Shown in pieces: positions 1 to 6,402 of a DNA stretch of 10,227 nt; the stretch's first letter is position 1; every line of letters begins with the position of its first letter. Location of the stretch: the NCBI GenBank assembly GCA_964575975.1, contig CAZNTU010000203.1, positions 1 to 10,227 on the forward strand, in the 5' to 3' direction. The notes beneath the pieces were generated by a model. That model worked only from the letters and a program-made list of their open reading frames with translations, was not told the DNA's origin and did no database searches. This DNA comes from G963674505 sp964575975. Lineage in GTDB: Bacteria > Desulfobacterota > Desulfobacteria > Desulfobacterales > SKZT01. The position numbers and the translations under genes were made by a program.

Positions 1-94
1 AGAGTTCGCCGACCGAATATTTTTCGAGCCATGCATGGAAATCCTTTTCCCGCAGTCGTTCGAATCTCGATGCTACGTCTTTCCGGTTCGCCAC
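1..94 (-). CDS. 5' end of an unrecognised minus-strand gene (runs off left edge)
   Basis: On the minus strand an open frame starts at a GTG (92-94) and gives 31 residues, beginning M-A-N-R-K-D-V, before leaving the window. The internal segment RFERLREKDFHAWLEKY is charged and amphipathic. It resembles the N-terminal helix of small bacterial proteins that carry a 'W-L-E-(E/K)-Y-(S/T)-(V/L)-G-(E/D)-L' signature, whose function I do not know. A GAGG element (about 103-106 in + coordinates) lies 8 nt upstream of this GTG, so I prefer it to the in-frame GTG at 98-100. The gene is divergent from the AAA ATPase at 326, with about 230 bp between them. Too little is visible to assign a role. Confidence 0.55.
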   Translation of the reverse strand, partial: MANRKDVASRFERLREKDFHAWLEKYSVGEL

Positions 95-224
95 GATCAC
101 GTCCTCGACTTCGAAAGACGCCTACAGGGGCGACAAACCCTTTCGCAGTCGCGGAATATCCCCGAAAGACCGGAACAGGTCCGAAATCGGCGGCGTTTTC
201 GATTTTTCGTCATTCCGAATAGAG

Positions 225-244
225 TTGACACCCGAAAATTTTCG
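225..244 (+). promoter_or_regulatory. TTGACA -35-like hexamer beside a 12-bp perfect palindrome
   Basis: The 231-bp divergent spacer between the left-edge gene and the AAA ATPase holds a consensus TTGACA at 225-230. Two bases later comes the perfect palindrome CGAAAATTTTCG at 233-244. The layout suggests a promoter with an operator in its spacer. I cannot find a good -10 at 16-18 bp; the nearest TATAAT-like string, TTATAC at 258-263, is 27 bp away. The promoter call is therefore weak, though the palindrome itself is certain. Nothing else is evident in 95-325 except the ribosome-binding site of the next gene (AAGGA at 314-318). Confidence 0.3.
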
Positions 245-325
245 ACCTAAGTCTTCATTATACGGAAATGCAGCATGAACGAATTTTCAAATAAGCTTGA
301 CCGTTAAGCAAAAAAGGAACAAAGA

Positions 326-1156
326 ATGGCATCGGGCAAACTCCTCCGAAAATTGATCAAAACCGGGGTGGAGGGAAATTTCGAGGCTTTCAAGGATGCT
401 TCCAAGGAAGTCATTCGGCAAGAGAGGGAAAAGCAGCATCACTTGCTTGCCAACGACCTCGAGAAAATTTTATACGGCCGTCTGGAAAACGCCGGAGCGA
501 CCAGGCCGACCCTTATGGATCGCCTGCCTGTGGATCCGGAACGCAATCTTCCGCTTTTGGAAATAAAAGAGCCCTTCAGAAGACTTGAAGACGTGGTTTT
601 GTCCGATGAAAACAGATCCATCATAGACGAGTTGCTATGCGAACATCATCGCTCGGAGACACTCAAAAGCCATGGGCTGTTTCCCTCGGACCGACTTCTT
701 TTTTGCGGACCTCCAGGGTGCGGCAAGACGCTGACCTCGGAGGCGATCGCGGCCGAATTAAGCCTGCCCTTGGCAATTGTGCGCATCGACAGCGTGATAT
801 CCTCCTACTTGGGAGAAACCGCCTCGAACCTGCGGCATGTTTTCGATTTCATATCCGTTCTGCCAATGGTGGTCCTGTTCGAGGAATTCGACTCTCTCGC
901 CAAAGAGCGGTCGGACCAGGCCGATCACGGCGAACTCAAAAGGGTCGTGAACGCCTTTCTGCAGATGATGGACTCGTATCGGGGCAAAAGCGTTCTCGTC
1001 GCCGCCACCAACCACGAGCGCATTCTCGATTCCGCCGTGTGGCGTCGATTCGACGAAGTGATGTTTTTCGGAACGCCACATCCAGGCGGCGGTTCAAAGG
1101 GAGGATGCGAGGAAAGCGAGAACGATGCCCTTGACTGCAAGGTCTCCCGTTTGTAA
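326..1156 (+). CDS. AAA+ family ATPase, C-terminally truncated by frameshift
   Basis: The start is supported by AAGGA seven bases upstream. Residues 1-90 form a charged N-terminal region. The AAA+ core follows: Walker A GPPGCGKT (128-135), a Walker B strand VVLFEEFD (182-189), sensor 1 in VAATNH (225-230) and the arginine-finger region WRRFD (239-243). The Walker B Asp of the usual DE pair is Glu here (E186-E187). The core ends at FFGT (247-250). After that the reading frame turns into a Gly-rich tail and stops, with no helical lid. In another frame the DNA from about 1077 reads HIQAAVQREDARKART, a plausible helix continuing the family, so a frameshift near 1076 is likely. From memory, this ATPase type is usually followed by a subtilisin-like S8 protease, and none is present. 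The protein was probably an AAA unfoldase-like partner in a two-gene conflict system and is now probably inactive. Confidence 0.8.
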   Translation: MASGKLLRKLIKTGVEGNFEAFKDASKEVIRQEREKQHHLLANDLEKILYGRLENAGATRPTLMDRLPVDPERNLPLLEIKEPFRRLEDVVLSDENRSIIDELLCEHHRSETLKSHGLFPSDRLLFCGPPGCGKTLTSEAIAAELSLPLAIVRIDSVISSYLGETASNLRHVFDFISVLPMVVLFEEFDSLAKERSDQADHGELKRVVNAFLQMMDSYRGKSVLVAATNHERILDSAVWRRFDEVMFFGTPHPGGGSKGGCEESENDALDCKVSRL

Positions 1157-1178
1157 AAAGGCGATGCTTGTTTGATTT

Positions 1179-1188
1179 TGGTATAGAT
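1179..1188 (+). promoter_or_regulatory. Candidate extended -10 promoter for the DUF262 operon
   Basis: The 64-bp gap between the AAA ATPase remnant and the DUF262 gene contains TGGTATAGAT. This fits an extended -10 element (TG-n-TATAGA) placed about 33 bp before the ATG at 1221. No convincing -35 lies at the right distance, which extended -10 promoters can tolerate. The rest of the gap is T-rich, with a run of seven T at about 1195-1201 and six T before the start. I see no stem for a terminator. The assignment rests on one short motif. Confidence 0.3.
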
Positions 1189-1220
1189 AGTCCTCTTTTT
1201 TTGCGTTAGGTTTTTTAAGC

Positions 1221-2591
1221 ATGATAATTATTCTCGAGACAAAAGAAGACAAAAAAGAAAAAAGAATAAATTTATTCCGAACCAAAATGCGACAAGGTTC
1301 CGATTCCTATTTTAGTTGGGAAGCGGATAAAGACGGTATTGGTCTGAAAATATTCGAATCGGAAACGGGTGCGGTCGATAAAGTGGAAACGGGCCCGAGC
1401 ATCCTTACTCCTCATGAAGAAATTATTTCTCAATTCAATGATCGGAAAGCCGAAATGATCGAGGCCGAGTCGGCCGGCATAGAGCCCACCGATGCGGCCG
1501 AAGCAGAGGAAGAACCTTTCCCGTACGATCCGGAACTCATTAGAGTCGATCCAAAGCCGTACCAGGTGAACTTGGTACACGAACTGATCAATGACGGCGA
1601 CATCGATCTCGCCCCGGATTTTCAGCGCCATTTTGTTTGGAAAAACCTCGGACAGCGTTCGCGCCTGATAGAATCCATGATGTTGAGAATTCCGCTTCCC
1701 GTTTTCTACATGGCTCAAGACTCCGAAGGTAGATTCCAAGTAGTCGACGGGTTGCAAAGACTTACCGTTATCAACCAGTTTTTGAACAACAAGTTCAAAC
1801 TCACCAAGCTCGAGTACCTGAAGGACTGCGAAAACAAATACTACAAAAAGGACCCGGACAACAGCATCGAAGCGAAATACGCCAGAAGAATAACGCAGGC
1901 GCAATTGATATTCAACGTGATCGATCCGCAAACGCCGTTCAGGGTCAAATTCGACATTTTCAGGCGCATCAATCAAGGCGGCAAGGCGTTGAAGGCGCAA
2001 GAGATTCGAAACTGCATGGCGTCGCCGAAAACAAGACAACTATTGAAGGAACTGTCGCAGTCGGAACAGTTTAAAACGGCGACGGACAACAGCATAAATC
2101 CGATCCGGATGGAGGACCAGGAACTGGTGTTGAGATTTATCGGATTTTATTACCACAAATACACGAAAACAGCCGCCTTGAAATATGCCGGATATATGAA
2201 CGATTTTCTGGACAACACGATAGATATTCTCAACAAGCACAAAGGACCGCAGATAGAGGTCCGAAAAGCCTTCTACGATTCAATGGAAAACGCGGCGCAT
2301 CTATTCGGCGCCTACGCATTCCGAAAATGCAAGAACGAACATCTGAAACCGGGCGCTAAAAAGCAGTTTATCAACAAGTCCCTGTTTACGGCATGGTCGG
2401 TTTTATTGAGCCAATACAATCCCCAGGACGTCAAAAAGAAACTGGAGCCGGGCAGCTTGAACCTCCCGCTCGCCAACGAAATAGAAAACAATAAAAAATA
2501 TTACGACGCATTGACCGTCGGCACCAACGATATGAGAAGAATGAAGGATTCGTTTCAATTCGCGGAAAAAATTATATGTGAATACTTATGA
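1221..2591 (+). CDS. DUF262 domain protein (GmrS/ParB-like), first gene of three-gene operon
   Basis: The 456-aa protein has an acidic, probably flexible N-terminal stretch (about 1-105) followed by a clear DUF262 core. The core shows PDFQRHFVW (132-140), the segment SRLIESMMLRIPLPVFYM (147-164), the DGxQR signature as DGLQR (176-180) and DIFRRINQGGKALKAQEIRN (245-264). DUF262 is the nucleotide-binding, ParB-like domain of the GmrSD type IV restriction enzyme and of SspE; the DGQQR motif is linked there to NTP hydrolysis. No DUF1524/HNH nuclease domain follows: residues 270-456 are helical without His-rich motifs, so a nuclease would have to come from a partner. The gene overlaps the next by ATGA. 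No good Shine-Dalgarno precedes the ATG, and M23 (1287) is an alternative start with no better site. A sensor or regulatory NTPase subunit is inferred. Confidence 0.88.
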   Translation: MIIILETKEDKKEKRINLFRTKMRQGSDSYFSWEADKDGIGLKIFESETGAVDKVETGPSILTPHEEIISQFNDRKAEMIEAESAGIEPTDAAEAEEEPFPYDPELIRVDPKPYQVNLVHELINDGDIDLAPDFQRHFVWKNLGQRSRLIESMMLRIPLPVFYMAQDSEGRFQVVDGLQRLTVINQFLNNKFKLTKLEYLKDCENKYYKKDPDNSIEAKYARRITQAQLIFNVIDPQTPFRVKFDIFRRINQGGKALKAQEIRNCMASPKTRQLLKELSQSEQFKTATDNSINPIRMEDQELVLRFIGFYYHKYTKTAALKYAGYMNDFLDNTIDILNKHKGPQIEVRKAFYDSMENAAHLFGAYAFRKCKNEHLKPGAKKQFINKSLFTAWSVLLSQYNPQDVKKKLEPGSLNLPLANEIENNKKYYDALTVGTNDMRRMKDSFQFAEKIICEYL

Positions 2592-3754
2592 CGGACGCCA
2601 TCCAAATAAAGAATTTCAAGTGTTTTGCCGATCAAAAGATACCTCTGAATCGGTTGTCGGTCTTCGCAGGGGCCAACGGCGGGGGGAAATCCACCGCTAT
2701 CCAGGCTCTTTTGTTGCTTCGTCAATCCATAGACAAATTTCGGAATTGGCGGGACAAATCCGTTTCTCTCGGGAAAATAGGCGAAAAAATCAAACTGAAC
2801 GAGGTCTACCATTTGAATCTCGGCAACAGCAAGGATATTACCTGCGCGGGCTTGGATTCGGACACGATGGAACTGTCGGTCTTTCTGGAGAACAAGTCCG
2901 TAACGTTCAAATTCATAGCTTCGAGGCTCCATCCGGAGATTTCAATCTACGCGGAGATCGACGAAAAATCGTTGAAGAATCTTTTTTCCGACGAGTTTTC
3001 TTCCTTGTCGATCTCTTCCAAGTCCTTTCACTACTTGGTTGCGGAAAGGGTGGGGCCCAGGGACGTCCAGTTGATTAGCGACCAGGATTTCGTCACTACC
3101 GGTCACTGCGGAGAATATACCGGCTATGCGATGTACAAGAGCGAAGACAGCAAGGTGGACGAAAAAAGGAGTCGCCATGTGCAAACCATCGAAAAAAGCA
3201 ATTTGTTCAAAAAACAAGTGGAAGCATGGATGGACCTTATTGTTCCCGGAATCGAAATCCGTCCCGAACTTCTCGATGCGATCAATTCGGCTCGTGTCGG
3301 GTTGAGAATAAAGGCGAGCGAAACGGACTATTTAAAGCCGACTAACATAGGCTTCGGAATTACCTATGTATTGCCCGTCGTGGTGAGCGGATTGGTCGCT
3401 CCTGAAAATAGCATGCTGATCGTCGAAAACCCCGAAGCCCACCTTCATCCTCTGGGACAATCGCAAATCGGAAAGTTTCTCGCCAAAATCGCCGGCGCCG
3501 GCGTGCAGGTTGTTCTCGAAACCCACAGCGAACACGTCATAAATGGTATAAGATTGGCCGTACTGAGAAAACTCGTCCATCACGACGAAGTAACAATCAA
3601 CTTTTTCAACCGCGATGGAAAAAGCCCCTCGCCCAAAATAGAAACCATTTCAATGAACAAGAACGCAGATCTTTCCAGTTGGCCGCAAGGTTTCCTTGAC
3701 CAGGAAGAAAAAGACCTCGGAGAAATAATAAAATTGAAGAGACGAAAAAAATGA
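2588..3754 (+). CDS. AAA family ATPase of the DUF3696 / OLD-like class, second operon gene
   Basis: This 388-aa ABC/SMC-like ATPase starts with the typical IQIKNFKCF (5-13). It carries Walker A GANGGGKST (28-36). A degenerate ABC-signature region, KPTNIGFGITYVLPVV, lies at 250-265. The Walker B/D-loop is LIVENPEAHLHP (277-288), with ENPE as is common in this family. The switch-histidine segment is VVLETHSEHVINGIRLAV (308-325). The tail WPQGFLDQEEKDL (365-377) matches the short C-terminal DUF3696 element. There is no TOPRIM nuclease, so it differs from full OLD proteins. Its ATG lies inside the stop of the DUF262 gene (ATGA), and its own stop overlaps the next start the same way, so the three products are probably made together and act as a complex. 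A defence-associated sensor or switch ATPase is inferred from the family and the context. Confidence 0.9.
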   Translation: MTDAIQIKNFKCFADQKIPLNRLSVFAGANGGGKSTAIQALLLLRQSIDKFRNWRDKSVSLGKIGEKIKLNEVYHLNLGNSKDITCAGLDSDTMELSVFLENKSVTFKFIASRLHPEISIYAEIDEKSLKNLFSDEFSSLSISSKSFHYLVAERVGPRDVQLISDQDFVTTGHCGEYTGYAMYKSEDSKVDEKRSRHVQTIEKSNLFKKQVEAWMDLIVPGIEIRPELLDAINSARVGLRIKASETDYLKPTNIGFGITYVLPVVVSGLVAPENSMLIVENPEAHLHPLGQSQIGKFLAKIAGAGVQVVLETHSEHVINGIRLAVLRKLVHHDEVTINFFNRDGKSPSPKIETISMNKNADLSSWPQGFLDQEEKDLGEIIKLKRRKK

Positions 3755-4668
3755 CCGCTGAATTCTATCTTTTGGACCGATCGTTCAGATACACGGAAGA
3801 CCTGACCCCGGAAGAACTTGAAAATAAAATATACTCTCTTTTTCTCGATTACGAATACATCAGACAATACGACGAGTTCGTCTACAAAAACGAATCCATC
3901 TACGATGAAGAAATATACCCGGACGTAAAGCTTTGGGAATTTCTGTACGACGACAACAAAAGCGCCCTTTTCGACAAGGACTATCGGAAATACTTGGGAA
4001 TAATCATCGACCGCTCGTCGCCCACCGAGCTTGAAATCGAGGATGTCGTCGGGCTTCTCGATACGCACGACGAAAGCAACATTTACGGCCTAATTTGCTT
4101 GCATCGAATAGCCGACGTCGATGAGAAATACCTCGTTTACGACAGAAACGACTGGTTCGATTTCCACAGACATTTTCTCGGATTGTACCCCGTATCCGAG
4201 TCCCGCTTTTATTCCGAATCGACCAAATATTTCAACGAGCTGTTTTTCCACCCCGAAGTCGAAAATAGCTTGCACCAACTGGAAGGCGGACTTGCCGGTT
4301 TCTCCAAAACTATTGTCCGATGTCTGTCTAAACTCAACGATATACTGCCGGAATGCTGGCCCGACAGGGGCGGCAAATTGAACCTGCCTGACATATTGCG
4401 TACGTTTTCCTCGAAAACGGGCATCGAAACGACGCTCGAGGGCAATATCGACCGGAAAGAAGACTTGACCTTCGAATTCGATACCCTGATAAACGGGCAA
4501 AGCGGGACGACTGAAAGAATTCGTTGCGAACCCCACATGAAAATCTCCAGAAGCGACAATTATCCCGGGGATTCCAAGCATTATTTCAACAGGATTTATT
4601 TCCATCCGGGCAAAGACCATGTCCATGACGGAAGAATCCTGATATGCCATATCGGAAAGCACCTTTAA
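3751..4668 (+). CDS. Uncharacterised 305-aa protein, third gene of the DUF262/ATPase operon
   Basis: I do not recognise a named family. The start overlaps the ATPase stop by ATGA, so translation is coupled. The N-terminal half (1-165) is acidic and very rich in aromatic residues, with many Tyr, Phe and Asp. No signal peptide or membrane segment is visible. The last 50 residues stand out: CEPHMKISRS (259-268), then FNRIYFHPGKDH (279-290), then GRILICHIGKHL (294-305). They carry a pattern of charged and His residues (E260, H262, K264, R281, H285, H290, H300, H304) between short beta strands. Such a block could be a small catalytic site, for example an RNase-like beta sheet, or a binding module; this is inference only. 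As the one gene in the operon without a known NTPase, it is the likely effector. From memory it occupies the position of the third component in Menshen-type systems. Confidence 0.75.
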   Translation: MTAEFYLLDRSFRYTEDLTPEELENKIYSLFLDYEYIRQYDEFVYKNESIYDEEIYPDVKLWEFLYDDNKSALFDKDYRKYLGIIIDRSSPTELEIEDVVGLLDTHDESNIYGLICLHRIADVDEKYLVYDRNDWFDFHRHFLGLYPVSESRFYSESTKYFNELFFHPEVENSLHQLEGGLAGFSKTIVRCLSKLNDILPECWPDRGGKLNLPDILRTFSSKTGIETTLEGNIDRKEDLTFEFDTLINGQSGTTERIRCEPHMKISRSDNYPGDSKHYFNRIYFHPGKDHVHDGRILICHIGKHL

Positions 4669-4673
4669 TCGAT

Positions 4674-5342
4674 TCACACGTCGAAACCGAGAAAACCGCG
4701 TTTCAATTCCCTTTCCAATCGGTTCAAAACAGCCTTCGTCGTCAGCTCGGCCTTCTTCGCGTGTATGGAGTTCGCCAGCCGACAAACCGAGTCGAGGGCG
4801 CACAGGAAAGCCCGGACGGGGACTTTCACGCTCGCCAGGCTTCCGAAGTTCGGGATCTCGATTTTCCAGAGCGGATTGGACAGCCGCTTGGCCAAGTCGG
4901 CGGGCAGGTTGGATATTTCCCTCGACTTCTTGTCCCGGCACTTTTCCTCCATGCGCTTGACCTCGTCCCGGAAGTTTGGAAGGGCGAAGTTCGGCTTCAG
5001 CGAGGACTTCATGTCCGAGGCGACCGTCATGTAATTCTGCGCCATGTGCGACAGGGCCGTTTCCCTGTTTTTCGACCGCATTCTCGACGCGACGTGGAAA
5101 TCCCCGAATTCGCCGTTGGCGATTTCCTTCAATTGCGCCTCGATCCTTTCCAGGTCCGATTCGTCGATCTTGCCCTTTTCGTCGATCGAAAGGCCGTCGA
5201 GCCCTTTCAAACCGGCCACCAGCGCGCACTCCGAATTCCCGCCGTCATCGACGACGGAAACCGCGTACCCCGCCAAAGGCCCGCTTCGCTTGTCCGGGGG
5301 CAGTTCGATCCGCGCGACGGATTCTTCGGCTTCGTTCTGCAT
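4674..5342 (-). CDS. Uncharacterised 222-aa minus-strand protein
   Basis: The minus strand carries a 222-aa frame that I judge coding because its product is balanced and mostly helical. Opposite frames in the same stretch are Arg/Gln/Pro-rich and look like shadows. The protein begins MQNEAEESVARIELPPDKRS. A short Gly-containing beta region follows (22-50), then an acidic stretch rich in Asp, Glu and Lys (53-75). From about 100 to 222 it is charged and helical. No motif, signal peptide or transmembrane segment is evident, and I cannot name the family. It converges on the DUF262 operon with 5 bp between the two stops. An AAGGG about 12 nt upstream of the ATG is a poor ribosome-binding site. The start lies close to the receiver remnant on the other strand, so this gene may have lost its native upstream region. 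Confidence 0.6.
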   Translation of the reverse strand: MQNEAEESVARIELPPDKRSGPLAGYAVSVVDDGGNSECALVAGLKGLDGLSIDEKGKIDESDLERIEAQLKEIANGEFGDFHVASRMRSKNRETALSHMAQNYMTVASDMKSSLKPNFALPNFRDEVKRMEEKCRDKKSREISNLPADLAKRLSNPLWKIEIPNFGSLASVKVPVRAFLCALDSVCRLANSIHAKKAELTTKAVLNRLERELKRGFLGFDV

Positions 5343-5403
5343 GCTGTTTTCAACCCTTGAATGTGCAGAGAATCAGGTCGGTCAAACCGCCAAAAGCACC
5401 GAG

Positions 5404-5657
5404 GACGTTAGGATTGCCGGGCAAAACAATCAGGACGTCGTATTCATAGGCGTCACCATGCCCCGCATGAACGGCATCGACGCCACCCGACCTGATAACG
5501 ACGAAATCCCCGCGAACGGGCGTCATAGGCCTCGGCATGCACGAAGACGACTCCATTCGGGCCCGGCTCGCTCCGCCGGGGCCTCGGCTGCCTCTACAAG
5601 ACCGCGCCCTTGCAAAAGCTTTTCGAGACCATAAGGAAACTCGTGCAACAGCACTAA
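5404..5657 (+). pseudogene. Decayed CheY-like receiver domain (probable hybrid histidine kinase C-terminus)
   Basis: Three frames on the plus strand together spell a receiver domain. Frame one (about 5404-5514) gives QDVVFIGVTMPRMNGIDATR, which matches the beta-3/phosphorylation-site segment 'DVVLMDVxMPRMNGIxAT', but the acceptor Asp is Gly (GGC at 5449-5451). Frame two (5522-about 5570) gives VIGLGMHEDDSIRARL, the beta-4/alpha-4 segment. Frame three (about 5583-5657) gives LGCLYKTAPLQKLFETIRKL, containing the conserved Lys, then VQQH and a TAA stop. Two frameshifts and the lost Asp make this non-functional. The stop directly after alpha-5, with no output domain, fits the C-terminal receiver of a hybrid sensor kinase. 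The kinase part and the first receiver strand are not visible upstream, where the opposite-strand gene begins. No link to the defence genes is implied. Confidence 0.75.
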
Positions 5658-5819
5658 TCGGTACCCGATGCCTTTGACACTCAAAATTAAACCGCAAAAC
5701 CGTCTGTGTCCCATATACTGCTTCATGCGACACTCAGACGACGATGTGCGTGTTTCAATCGAAAAAGTACGAATGATTGAATGAAAAAGAGGCATTTTGC
5801 AGGAAGAACAACACATGTC

Positions 5820-5848
5820 TTGAATTTTTGCGCTTCCTAATGTATTTT
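5820..5848 (+). promoter_or_regulatory. Candidate sigma-70-type promoter upstream of the DUF4007 remnant
   Basis: TTGAAT (5820-5825), a 17-base spacer and TATTTT (5843-5848) form a reasonable promoter about 107 bp before the TTG start at 5955. The surrounding stretch 5658-5954 is AT-richer than the flanking genes. I find no convincing gene in it on either strand; short open frames there look random. It is therefore the probable leader region of the PT-related cluster. Confidence 0.3.
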
Positions 5849-5871
5849 TCCGCAGGTATCGTAAAAGAGTA

Positions 5872-5889
5872 GGTATAGACAACTATACC
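5872..5889. promoter_or_regulatory. Perfect 7-4-7 inverted repeat (operator or leader hairpin)
   Basis: GGTATAG-ACAA-CTATACC is a perfect inverted repeat with 7-bp arms and a 4-nt loop. It lies 65 bp before the start of the DUF4007 remnant and just downstream of the candidate promoter. Without a following T-run it is not an intrinsic terminator. A dimeric repressor site, or a small hairpin in the 5' leader, is the most natural reading. The half-site GGTATAGA occurs once more, at 1180-1187, in front of the DUF262 operon. Confidence 0.5.
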
Positions 5890-5954
5890 GAAAACTTGCT
5901 TTCCGATAATTGGAATAGGCATTTCGTCCGAAATGCGTTTGCAGAGGGATTCAA

Positions 5955-6402
5955 TTGATTTCCGAAGAAAAACAACGGTTCTTGGCCGAGGGCTCCTTCG
6001 CGCGACACGAGACTTTCTGTCCCAGGTACGGGTGGTTGAAAAAGGGGATCGACGGAGTAGAAACCGACGAAGGGATATTCGAGCGTGCCGACGCCATCGA
6101 GCTTTTGGGCGTGGGAAAAAACATGGTTCGCTCCATCAAATTCTGGTGCTTGGCATTCAAACTGATCACCCCCAAAAACAACGAGAAAAAATTGGGGGGA
6201 CCCGTGGAAGCGACGGAATTTGCAAAGAAGCTCTTCGCCGACGACGGATTGGACCCCTACCTGGTTGACTGCGGTCTTGTTGCCCGAGCTTTGCGCAAGG
6301 TTCGCGCAAAACGACCGCACGCTGTTCGCTTTTCTCTGCGGAGGCGAACCAAACGCCCTCCCCTCGTTTTTGGAATCCCAAAGCAAGGTGCAGTATGGAT
6401 AA
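5955..6402 (+). pseudogene. DUF4007 protein N-terminus fused out of frame to an ATPase fragment (deletion scar)
   Basis: A TTG start at 5955, six bases after AGAGGG, opens a frame whose first ~105 residues are clearly DUF4007. The segments are FARHETFCPRYGWLKKGID (15-33), IFERADAIELLGVGKNMVRS (41-60) and IKFWCLAFKLI (61-71), ending at GLDPYLVD (98-105). DUF4007 proteins are usually about three times longer. From about 6265 a different frame reads LTAVLLPELCARFAQNDRTL and goes on FAFLCGGEPNALPSFLES, ending at a TAA (6400-6402). The 'RFAQNDRTLF-FL--EP' block is one I associate with large P-loop ATPases of defence operons, and not with DUF4007. The join near 6262-6275 therefore looks like a deletion that removed the 3' part of a DUF4007 gene and the 5' part of an adjacent ATPase gene. 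A second break near 6385 removed the ATPase 3' part. DUF4007 is, as I recall, the SspB family of single-strand phosphorothioation (SspBCD), in which SspC is an ATPase. Confidence 0.75.

Noticed and set aside
1272..2039. 255-codon minus-strand frame antisense to the DUF262 gene
   Set aside because: The opposite strand encodes a clear DUF262 core with the DGxQR motif, and the antisense product shows no motif.
4090..5229. Long minus-strand open frame (about 379 codons) overlapping the third operon gene and the 222-aa gene
   Set aside because: Its product is Arg/Gly-rich with no fold-like pattern, and it runs antisense to one good gene and out of frame with another. It is a shadow produced by codon bias.
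5350..5733. 127-codon minus-strand frame across the receiver relic
   Set aside because: The plus strand spells receiver motifs in three frames; the minus product is Arg/Ser/Gly-rich and has no recognisable feature.
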